From Serinicoccus marinus DSM 15273 (GTDB lineage: Bacteria; Actinomycetota; Actinomycetes; Actinomycetales; Dermatophilaceae), in the NCBI RefSeq assembly GCF_008386315.1, contig NZ_CP043808.1, forward strand, positions 930,001-994,000: a stretch of 64,000 nt of DNA. The letters run 5' to 3'. How positions within the stretch are numbered: position 1 is the stretch's first letter; every line of letters starts with the position of its first letter. The position numbers and the translations under genes were made by a program. Below the pieces are notes generated by a model that saw only the letters and a list, made by a program, of their open reading frames with translations, searched no databases and was not told the DNA's origin. Below are positions 9,693 to 16,347 of the stretch, one piece after another.

Positions 9693-10778
9693 ATGGTGAC
9701 ATCTACCGTCATCGGCGGGGTCGACACCCACGCCGACACGCACACCCTGGCCGCGCTCGACGCCCAGGGCCGGCTGCTGGGCACCAGGAGTGTCCCGGCG
9801 ACCGCGGCGGGTAACAGGCGAGCCCTGGGATGGCTGAGCTCGCACGGGCAGGTCGACCGCGTCGGGGTCGAGGGCACCGGGTCCTACGGTGCCCAGCTCG
9901 CCCGCTACCTCACAGCCCAGGACGTGGACGTGGTCGAGGTCGACCGCGCGGATCGCAAGCAGCGTCGTCAGCGGGGCAAGAGCGACCCGCTGGACGCCGA
10001 GGCCGCAGCCCGGGCCGTGCTGGCCAGGACGGCCACGACGACACCCAAGACGCGCACCGGGCCGGTGGAGTCGCTGCGCGCGCTGAAGGCGACCAAGAGG
10101 GCCGCGATGAAGGCGATGGTCGCTGCCCGCTCCGCCCTGGTGCAGCTGGTCATCACCGCGCCGCACTCGGTCCGCGAGCAGCTGCACGGACTCAGCGGCA
10201 CCACCCGCGTCGAGGCGTGTGCGCGGCTGCGCCCGGACCGCGACCGCCTGCATGAGCCTGAGCAGGCGGTCAAGCTCGCGCTGCGCCGGACCGCTCGCCG
10301 CTGCCTGGTCCTGGCCGAGGAGATCGCCGAGGCCGACGCCGACCTCGACGCCCTGGTCAAGCACACCGCCCCCGGACTGCTGGACCACTTCGGTGTCGGC
10401 CCCGATACCGCCTCTCAGCTGCTCATCACCGCTGGTGACAACCCCGACCGCATCCGGTCCGAGGCCTCCTTCGCCGCACTGTGCGGGGTCAGCCCACTGC
10501 CCGCATCCTCCGGACGCACCGACCGCCACAGGCTCAACCGCGGCGGTGACAGGCACGCCAACGAAGCCCTCTGGCGGATCATCATGGTCCGTCTCGGCCA
10601 CGACGACAGGACCAAGGCCTACCGGGCCCGACGCAGCGAGCAGAACCTGAGCAAACCCGAGATCATCCGCTGCCTCAAGCGCTACCTCGTCCGCGAGCTC
10701 CTGCCCACCATCCGCGCCGAACTCGCCCACGACACAGCCCCACCGCAAGCACCATCAACCCTCGATCCAGCCGCTTGA
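9693..10778 (+). CDS. IS110-family transposase (DEDD recombinase)
   Basis: 361 residues. The N-terminal RuvC-like DEDD domain shows GGVDTHADTHTLAAL (Asp), VEGTGSYGAQLA (Glu) and KSDPLDAEAAARA (two Asp). The C-terminal transposase_20 domain has the helix-hairpin-helix region FGVGPDTASQLLITAGDNPDR and the Ser-bearing PLPASSGRTDRHRLNRGG, where the conserved Ser acts as a nucleophile. Length is normal and the frame is unbroken, so the element may be active. It follows ATG 9693 behind CGGAAGGACGCC. Confidence 0.95.
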   Translation: MVTSTVIGGVDTHADTHTLAALDAQGRLLGTRSVPATAAGNRRALGWLSSHGQVDRVGVEGTGSYGAQLARYLTAQDVDVVEVDRADRKQRRQRGKSDPLDAEAAARAVLARTATTTPKTRTGPVESLRALKATKRAAMKAMVAARSALVQLVITAPHSVREQLHGLSGTTRVEACARLRPDRDRLHEPEQAVKLALRRTARRCLVLAEEIAEADADLDALVKHTAPGLLDHFGVGPDTASQLLITAGDNPDRIRSEASFAALCGVSPLPASSGRTDRHRLNRGGDRHANEALWRIIMVRLGHDDRTKAYRARRSEQNLSKPEIIRCLKRYLVRELLPTIRAELAHDTAPPQAPSTLDPAA

Positions 10779-10870
10779 CAGGTCATAGGAGCATCAGGGT
10801 CGGCATACCTGCGGGCGAGGAGGTGGCTCAGGCGTCCGGGGTCTGTGCGGTGGGCGGCGGCGCGGACCGT

Positions 10871-10883
10871 TAGCGTGGAGCCA
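10871..10883 (+). promoter_or_regulatory. -10 box of a leaderless fdhD promoter
   Basis: TAGCGT at 10871-10876 lies seven bases before the fdhD ATG, so transcription should start at or next to the start codon. No ribosome binding site is present between them. The same arrangement is seen at comEA (TAGCGT 20241-20246) and ldh (CATAAT 31996-32001). Confidence 0.5.
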
Positions 10884-11731
10884 TGGCGAGGGTCACCCAG
10901 CGCAGGCGGGTGCGGCGGCTGCTCGCGGACGGGACGCAGCGCGACCGGGCCGACGTCGTGGCGGGGGAGGAGCCGCTGGAGATCCGGGTCGGCGGCCGGT
11001 CGTTCTCGGTGACGATGCGCACCCCCGGTGACGACTTCGACCTCGCCGTGGGCTTCCTGCACGGCGAGGGGGTCGTGGGGTCCTGGGCGGACGTCGCCCA
11101 GATCGACTACCGCTCGGGCATCGGCGCCGACGGGCTGCGGGACTACAACGTCGTCGACGTGCAGCTCGCCGAGGGCGTCGCGCCACCGGACCCGTCCCTG
11201 GAGCGGCACGTCTACACCTCCTCCTCGTGCGGCGTGTGCGGCACCGCCTCGATCGAGGCGGTGCGCCGCACCGGGACGCACGACCTCCGGGCCGACACGA
11301 CGGCATACCCGCTGGCGGAGCTGTTGGCCCTGCCGGAGCGGTTGCGGGAGGCGCAGACCGTCTTCGACCGGACCGGTGGGGTGCACGCCGCGGGGTTGTT
11401 CCTACCCGGCGACGACGGCGAGCTGGGCCTGGCCTGCCTGCGCGAGGACGTCGGGCGGCACAACGCCGTCGACAAGGTCGTGGGGTGGGCCCTGCGCGAC
11501 CGGGGTATGCCGCTGCGCGGCGCGGTCCTGCAGGTGTCCGGACGGGCGTCCTTCGAGCTGGTGCAGAAGGCGGCGCTGGCCGGCATACCGATGCTGTCGG
11601 CGGTCTCCGCCCCCTCCTCGCTCGCCGTCGAGCTCGCCGAGGAGACCGGGATGACGCTCGTCGGCTTCAACCGCGGCGAGAGCCTCAACGTCTACACCGG
11701 CGCCGGGCGCGTCCTGGCCGTCGGGGCCTGA
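10883..11731 (+). CDS. fdhD: formate dehydrogenase accessory sulfurtransferase FdhD
   Basis: FdhD moves sulfur from a cysteine desulfurase to the molybdenum or tungsten cofactor of formate dehydrogenase, making the terminal sulfido ligand. The 282-residue protein has the key cysteine loop SSCGVCGTAS (CxxC) at about residue 115, and the conserved EDVGRHNAVDKVVGWAL, VSGRASFELVQKAALAGIP and GFNRGESLNVYTG. No formate dehydrogenase gene is in the window. The ATG at 10883 is chosen for its leaderless promoter. Confidence 0.95.
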   Translation: MARVTQRRRVRRLLADGTQRDRADVVAGEEPLEIRVGGRSFSVTMRTPGDDFDLAVGFLHGEGVVGSWADVAQIDYRSGIGADGLRDYNVVDVQLAEGVAPPDPSLERHVYTSSSCGVCGTASIEAVRRTGTHDLRADTTAYPLAELLALPERLREAQTVFDRTGGVHAAGLFLPGDDGELGLACLREDVGRHNAVDKVVGWALRDRGMPLRGAVLQVSGRASFELVQKAALAGIPMLSAVSAPSSLAVELAEETGMTLVGFNRGESLNVYTGAGRVLAVGA

Positions 11732-11778
11732 GCAGGGCGGGGGCAGGCGAGGGCAGCTCCGTGGCCCCCGCACCCCAG

Positions 11779-11844
11779 CTGAGCAGAGAAGGGTGCCCGA
11801 GACAGGTGCAGCAACCCCTGCGCCGAGCGTGCTTCTCTGCTCAG
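11779..11844. repeat. 13-bp perfect inverted repeat between fdhD and dinG
   Basis: CTGAGCAGAGAAG (11779-11791) and CTTCTCTGCTCAG (11832-11844) are exact reverse complements separated by 40 nt; the loop can form a smaller GGGTGC/GCAACCC stem. It lies 48 bp after fdhD and 90 bp before the dinG start. It may end fdhD transcription without a U-run, or be an operator or leader hairpin for the helicase gene. Confidence 0.7.
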
Positions 11845-11933
11845 GCGCCGTGGGCAGGGGCACCGACCGGGGCGCTCGGCCCGGCCTGTGGACGGTGGCG
11901 CCGGGCGTGGGCGCCACGGCATACCCTGGCTCC

Positions 11934-14156
11934 ATGCCCGCGACCGACGACCTCGACGCCCTGATCCGGGCGGCCGTCGGGGGCGTCGGCGGCAGCGACC
12001 GACCGGGACAGCTGCAGATGGCGAGGGCGGTCGAGCGCGCGGTCGAGCGGGAGGAGCACCTGCTCGTCCAGGCCGGTACCGGCACCGGCAAGTCGCTGGC
12101 CTACCTCGTGCCCGCCATCGCGCACGCCGTCCGCACCGGCAAGCCCGCCGTGATCGCCACTGCCACGCTCGCGCTGCAGGCGCAGATCGTCGACCGGGAC
12201 CTGCCCCGGATCGCGGAGGCCCTCGAGCCGCTGCTCGGGCGACGGCCGACGTTCGGGCTGGTCAAGGGCCGCTCCAACTACCTGTGCCAGCACAAGCTCG
12301 TCGGCGGCTTCCCGGACGACGACGAGGACGCGCTGCTCGCGATGGGCCAGGTGGACCGGGAGCGGTCCCGGCTCGGCGACGAGGTGACCCGGCTGCGTGA
12401 GTGGTCGGAGGTCACCGAGTCCGGAGACCGGGACGAGCTGGTGCCGGGCGTGACCAACCGGGCGTGGCGGCAGGTGTCGGTGACCGCGCACGAGTGCCTC
12501 GGCAGCCGCTGCCCCGTGGTCGCCGAGTGCTTCGTCGAGCGCTCCCGGGCGGCTGCCGCCGAGGTGGACGTCATCGTCACCAACCACAGCTTCATGGCGA
12601 TCGACGCCTTCGAGGGGCGGTTCATGCTGCCCGAGCACGACCTGCTCGTCATCGACGAGGCGCACGAGCTGACCGACCGGGTCACCTCGACGATCACCGA
12701 CGAGCTCGCCTCCTCCACCGTGTCGGCGGCGGCCAGACGGGCCGGCAAGAACGACGCCGCCGAGCGGCTGGCCGAGACCGCCGAGCTGCTCGAGGCCGCC
12801 CTCGCCGACACGCCCGAGGGCACGCTGGGCCAGCTGCCCGAGCGGCTGGTCACCGCGCTGCAGCTCGTCCGCGACGCCGCCCGCGCGACCCTGACCGAGC
12901 TGAAGCCGGAGAAGGGTGCCGAGCCGGACGGCGGCACCCAGGTCGCGCTCGCGGCGGTGCAGGACGTCTTCGACACCAGCGAGCGGGTGCTCGGCGAGGC
13001 CGAGCTCGACGTCGTGTGGATCAGCCACGACCAGCGGCGGGGAAGCGTGCTGCGGGTCGCACCGATGAGCGTGGCGATGATGGTGCGCGACAAGATCTTC
13101 GACGAGCGCACCGTGGTCCTCACCTCGGCCACCCTGGAGCTCGGGGGCACCTTCGACGCCGTCGCCGGGACCATCGGGCTGCGGGGAGTGGGCGCGCCGG
13201 CGTGGGAGGGGCTCGACGTCGGCTCCCCGTTCGACTACCCCCAGCAGGCGATCGCGTACGTCGCCCAGCACCTCCCGCCGCCAGGCCGGGACGGCGCGGG
13301 CACCGTCGTCTTCGACGAGATCGAGGCGCTCGTGCGCGCGGCCGGCGGGCGCACGCTGGGGCTCTTCAGCTCCCGGCGCGCGGCCGAGGCCGCGGCTGAG
13401 GAGATGCGGGGCCGGCTCGCGGACACCGACATCACGGTGCGCTGCCAGGGCGAGGACCAGCTGCCGACGCTGGTGCGCGAGTTCGCCGGTGAGGCGAGCA
13501 CCTGCCTGTTCGGGACGCTCTCGCTGTGGCAGGGGGTCGACGTGCCCGGGTCGGCCTGCCAGCTCGTCCTCGTCGACCGCATCCCGTTCCCCCGCCCCGA
13601 CGACCCGCTGACCTCGGCGCGCACCGAGGCCATCGGTCGGATGGGCGGCAACGGCTTCATGGCGGTCTCCGCCACGCACGCGGCGCTGCGCCTGGCCCAG
13701 GGGGCCGGCCGGCTCATCCGACGGGGCGACGACCGGGGGGTCGTCGCCTTCCTCGACTCACGGATGATGACCGCGCGGTATGCCGGCTTCCTGCAGCGCT
13801 CGCTGCCGCCGTTCTGGCCCACCACCGACACCAAGCTGGTCCTGGGTGCGCTGCGGCGGCTCGACGAGACGGCGCCCGAGCCGGTCCCCGTGGCCGAGCC
13901 CGGCGCACGGGGCCTCGGTGGGGCGCCGCTGGTGGGGAGCGGCACTGCGGTGCCGGTCGCACGCTCCCCGAGGACGGCCGTGACCGGTGGGCATGCGTGG
14001 AGCACCGAGCAGGACGAGGAGCTGCGCGACGGCGTGGACTCGGGCGTCGAGCTGGTCGAGCTCGCCGAGCACCTCGGGCTGGCCCCGGACCAGGTGGCCG
14101 CGCGCCTCAACCAGCTCGGGCTGGAGCTGGAGGGTGCGGACGCCGGCGGCCGCTGA
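11934..14156 (+). CDS. DinG/XPD-type ATP-dependent DNA helicase
   Basis: About 740 residues of an iron-sulfur superfamily 2 helicase. Walker A is LVQAGTGTGKSLAYLVPAI near residue 45, and the DEAH box is LLVIDEAHELTDR. A cysteine set (YLCQHKL, HECLGSRCPVVAEC) marks the Fe-S domain seen in DinG and XPD. C-terminal helicase motifs are LGLFSSRRAAEAA, LFGTLSLWQGVDVPG and RLAQGAGRLIRRGDDRG. It probably unwinds 5'-to-3' and acts on R-loops or damaged DNA. The last about 70 residues add a small SANT-like helical region. ATG 11934 is preferred; GGCATACC just upstream (11918) includes a possible -10. Symbol withheld because several actinobacterial paralogs share this fold. Confidence 0.9.
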   Translation: MPATDDLDALIRAAVGGVGGSDRPGQLQMARAVERAVEREEHLLVQAGTGTGKSLAYLVPAIAHAVRTGKPAVIATATLALQAQIVDRDLPRIAEALEPLLGRRPTFGLVKGRSNYLCQHKLVGGFPDDDEDALLAMGQVDRERSRLGDEVTRLREWSEVTESGDRDELVPGVTNRAWRQVSVTAHECLGSRCPVVAECFVERSRAAAAEVDVIVTNHSFMAIDAFEGRFMLPEHDLLVIDEAHELTDRVTSTITDELASSTVSAAARRAGKNDAAERLAETAELLEAALADTPEGTLGQLPERLVTALQLVRDAARATLTELKPEKGAEPDGGTQVALAAVQDVFDTSERVLGEAELDVVWISHDQRRGSVLRVAPMSVAMMVRDKIFDERTVVLTSATLELGGTFDAVAGTIGLRGVGAPAWEGLDVGSPFDYPQQAIAYVAQHLPPPGRDGAGTVVFDEIEALVRAAGGRTLGLFSSRRAAEAAAEEMRGRLADTDITVRCQGEDQLPTLVREFAGEASTCLFGTLSLWQGVDVPGSACQLVLVDRIPFPRPDDPLTSARTEAIGRMGGNGFMAVSATHAALRLAQGAGRLIRRGDDRGVVAFLDSRMMTARYAGFLQRSLPPFWPTTDTKLVLGALRRLDETAPEPVPVAEPGARGLGGAPLVGSGTAVPVARSPRTAVTGGHAWSTEQDEELRDGVDSGVELVELAEHLGLAPDQVAARLNQLGLELEGADAGGR

Positions 14157-14163
14157 TCGGTCC

Positions 14164-14214
14164 TCCCGCCGGAGGATCGGAAGGACCCCCGTCACTGGTG
14201 GGCCTCCGGCGGGA
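14164..14214 (+). terminator. hairpin after dinG
   Basis: TCCCGCCGGAGG (14164-14175) and CCTCCGGCGGGA (14203-14214) form a perfect 12-bp stem 8 nt after the helicase stop. There is no U-run, as is common for actinobacterial terminators. Each arm is itself nearly self-complementary. Confidence 0.5.
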
Positions 14215-14345
14215 AGACCGGGTCTGATGGGCGACGCGCCAGGACATACGACGGGCGACTCGGTCGCGTTCACGGCGACTTCTGTGCCGGCCTCTGCCAC
14301 GGTGAGGAGACGCAGGGCGCACCGGCGTGGCGCTCGAGGCGGAGG

Positions 14346-14627
14346 GTGCGCCGCCCGGGTCCGAGGTCAAGCCTGAGCGTGATCGCCCACCCGTGGGGCA
14401 CCGAGACCGTCCTCGTCATCGCCGGCGCCGAGCCCGGTGCGGCGTACGACGGCGTGCTCGTCACGGCCGCGGGAGATCAGGTCGTCTCGGGCAGCTTCCT
14501 CGGCACCGAGGAGCCGCTGGACTGCGAGATGAACGCCGCGGTCCGGCGCGCGGACGTCGCCGAGATCCTGCTGGTCGAGACGCGTGGGTCGACGTGGGCA
14601 CGGGCCACGCTCCCGCCCGTGGACTGA
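14346..14627 (+). CDS. hypothetical small protein, perhaps the tail of an anti-sigma-like protein
   Basis: The clear part reads LSVIAHPWGTETVLVIAG, then GVLVTAAGDQVVSGSFLGTE and CEMNAAVRRADVAEILLVE, a beta-rich pattern like the extracellular domains of actinobacterial anti-sigma factors. No zinc-finger N-terminus or membrane helix is present. The start is uncertain: in the neighbouring frame from GTG 14327 the peptide VALEAEGAPPGSEV joins LSVIAHPWG well if one base is removed near 14373. It may be a remnant or a small soluble protein. Confidence 0.4.
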   Translation: MRRPGPRSSLSVIAHPWGTETVLVIAGAEPGAAYDGVLVTAAGDQVVSGSFLGTEEPLDCEMNAAVRRADVAEILLVETRGSTWARATLPPVD

Positions 14628-14658
14628 GGTGTCGGTGGGCCGTGCCAGGCTGTGACCC

Positions 14659-15642
14659 ATGACGGCAGACGCCCACGTCCCCGCCCTCGTGCTCGTGACG
14701 GGCCCCGAGGAGCTGCGGGCCGAGCGCGCGGTCGACTCGGTGCTCGTGACGGTCCGCGCGCAGGAGGCGGACGCGGAGGTGGTCCGGATCCACCCGGGGA
14801 GCTACCAGCCCGGCGAGCTCATGGTGCAGGCGAGCCCCAGCCTGTTCGGCGGCTGGAGCGTCATCGTGGTGCACGACCTGGACGAGGCCGACGACGCCCT
14901 GGTGCTGGACCTCGCGGGCTATCTGGACCAGCCCGCCGACGGCGTGACGCTCGTGGTGCTGCACAAGTCCGGCAACCGGGGCAAGCGGGTCCTCGACGCG
15001 CTCAAGAAGGGTGGCGCGCGGGTCATCGAGGCCCGGGCGGTCAAGACCGAGCGCGACAAGCACGACTTCGTCACCGAGGAGTTCCGGACGGCCCGGCGCA
15101 AGATCGCCCCCGACGCGGTGGGCGCGCTCGTGCTGGCCGTGGGCAAGGACCTGCGCGAGCTGGCCTCGGCCTGCGAGCAGCTCATCCGGGACGTGGACGG
15201 GCTCGTCGAGACCGAGGACGTCACCACCTACTACGGGGAGAAGGTCGAGACGACCGGCTTCCGAGTGGCCGAGGCAGCCCTGACCGGCGACGAGGCCGCC
15301 GCCATGGCGCTGCTCCGGCACGCGATGCTCGGAGGGCTCGACCCGGTGCCGATCGTGGCCGTGCTGGCCCTGCAGCTGCGCCAGGTGGGCAAGGTCGCGA
15401 CCGCCGGCCGCGGCTCCTCGGCACAGCTGGCCCGCGACCTCGGGATGGCGCCCTGGCAGGTGGACGCTGCTCGGCGCACCAGCCAGGGCTGGGACGGCGA
15501 GCGGCTGGGCGCGGCGATCCAGGCGGTCGCGCGGGCCGATGTCGACGTCAAGGGAGGGTTGCGGACCGAGGCCGCCGTGCGCAGCCCCGAGCACGCGGTC
15601 GAGCGGGTCGTGCTGACCGTGTGCCGGCTGCGCAACCGCTGA
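14659..15642 (+). CDS. holA: DNA polymerase III subunit delta
   Basis: HolA opens and loads the beta clamp as part of the gamma/tau complex. The 327-residue protein has the usual N-terminal [20 protein letters not shown] (replacing a Walker A), the beta-clamp contact region [33 protein letters not shown] in the middle, and the helical C-terminal collar with [16 protein letters not shown] and [16 protein letters not shown]. It is followed by rpsT, the conserved actinobacterial order. Confidence 0.93.
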   Translation: MTADAHVPALVLVTGPEELRAERAVDSVLVTVRAQEADAEVVRIHPGSYQPGELMVQASPSLFGGWSVIVVHDLDEADDALVLDLAGYLDQPADGVTLVVLHKSGNRGKRVLDALKKGGARVIEARAVKTERDKHDFVTEEFRTARRKIAPDAVGALVLAVGKDLRELASACEQLIRDVDGLVETEDVTTYYGEKVETTGFRVAEAALTGDEAAAMALLRHAMLGGLDPVPIVAVLALQLRQVGKVATAGRGSSAQLARDLGMAPWQVDAARRTSQGWDGERLGAAIQAVARADVDVKGGLRTEAAVRSPEHAVERVVLTVCRLRNR

Positions 15643-15854
15643 GGAGCCGACTTGGGCGTGGCGCCGGCCGCTGCTAGCCTTGACCGTTGCGTGCGCGCTC
15701 GGTCGTGCGCGTTCGTGGATCTCTCGTGGACCTCACGCGAGATCACCGCACCACCCCCGTGCGCCGGACATCGCCAGGCATCCCCACGCCAGTTCGCCGG
15801 AGCGCGGGTGTCGCCCTCACGACAGCAGACCAACGACTGACCAGGAAGTTCTCA

Positions 15855-16123
15855 GTGGCAAACATCAAGAGCCAGATCAAGCGCGTCAAGACCAACGCCG
15901 CGCGCACCGCGAGCGCAACCGCGCCTACAAGTCCGAGCTGCGCACGTTCGTCCGCCGCTTCCGCGAGGCCGCGGACCGTGGCGAGGCCGGCGCTGCCGAG
16001 CAGGCCCTCCAGGCCGCCTCGCGCAAGCTGGACAAGGCCGTCTCCAAGGGCGTCATCCACAAGAACCAGGCCGCCAACAAGAAGTCGGCCATGGCCAAGC
16101 GCTTCAACTCGCTCGGCGCCTGA
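15855..16123 (+). CDS. rpsT: 30S ribosomal protein S20 (frame break near 15900)
   Basis: S20 binds 16S rRNA early in 30S assembly. From GTG 15855 it reads [18 protein letters not shown], then the frame breaks at about 15897-15905. One position over it runs [20 protein letters not shown] to [20 protein letters not shown] and TGA 16121. The span is one base short of 90 codons, so one base is missing. S20 is needed for normal growth and the protein is otherwise textbook, so an error in the read is much likelier than a mutation. The leader of about 200 nt upstream contains a TTGGGC...TAGCCT pair (15652 onward). Confidence 0.93.
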
Positions 16124-16142
16124 GCGCGACCGCCAGCGAGAC

Positions 16143-16181
16143 GCAGCGGGCGTCCACCCCGACCGGGTGGGCGCCCGCTGC
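16143..16181 (+). terminator. strong hairpin terminator of rpsT
   Basis: A 17-bp stem from GCAGCGGGCGTCCACCC (16143-16159) and its near-exact complement (16165-16181, one G-U pair) with a 5-nt loop starts 19 nt after the rpsT stop. It precedes the -10-like TATCAT of the leuS leader, separating the two units. Confidence 0.8.
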
Positions 16182-16183
16182 GC

Positions 16184-16299
16184 TATCATGAGGCGCACCA
16201 TGGCGACCCGCTGCGAGCTTCTCCTGACCGGGCCGCGCTGAGCAGACGGCATACCTGCGAGCGCGGCCAGCCCCTCCTGCGTGAGGGGCTTTCGTCTGC
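16184..16299 (+). promoter_or_regulatory. leuS leader with promoter and attenuator-type hairpins
   Basis: TATCAT (16184-16189) is a plausible -10 box for a transcript starting just before the ATG at 16200. The leader peptide with three Leu codons comes next. Then GGCCGCGCT (16231-16239) pairs with AGCGCGGCC (16260-16268), followed at once by the hairpin AGCCCCTC (16269-16276) / GAGGGGCT (16283-16290) ending in TTT, and GCAGACG (16242-16248) can instead pair with CGTCTGC (16293-16299). This is the layout of transcription attenuation controlled by ribosome stalling at Leu codons. The mechanism is inferred from sequence. Confidence 0.6.
16200..16241 (+). CDS. leuS leader peptide (13 aa)
   Basis: A short frame reads MATRCELLLTGPR and stops at TGA 16239-16241. 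It holds three consecutive Leu codons, CTT CTC CTG (16218-16226), placed a few bases before the first strand of the leader hairpin. An in-frame ATG at 16188 would add MRRT, but it overlaps the -10-like box, so 16200 is preferred. A ribosome stalled for lack of charged tRNA-Leu would cover 16231-16239 and change the fold. It lies 107 bp before leuS, which consumes leucine to charge tRNA-Leu. Confidence 0.55.
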   Translation: MATRCELLLTGPR

Positions 16300-16347
16300 A
16301 CCGATCACGAGCGCCACCCCGCAGCGAGAACGAGACGAGAGACAGGC

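Larger units (their letters stand above)
9540..10792 (+). mobile_element. IS110-family insertion sequence (ends approximate)
   Basis: The element consists of one transposase gene (9693-10778) plus a left non-coding part. IS110 elements lack terminal inverted repeats, so ends cannot be fixed by eye. An octamer ATAGGAGC occurs at 9600-9607 and again at 10785-10792, just past the transposase stop, and the host motif GGCATACC at 10802 suggests the right end lies between 10779 and 10801. The left end lies between 9418 and about 9590. It sits between the start of a lipoprotein gene and fdhD, disrupting neither. Confidence 0.7.

Noticed and set aside
16184..16347. T-box riboswitch for leuS
   Set aside because: No T-box consensus or specifier-loop layout was found; the Leu-codon peptide explains the leader better.
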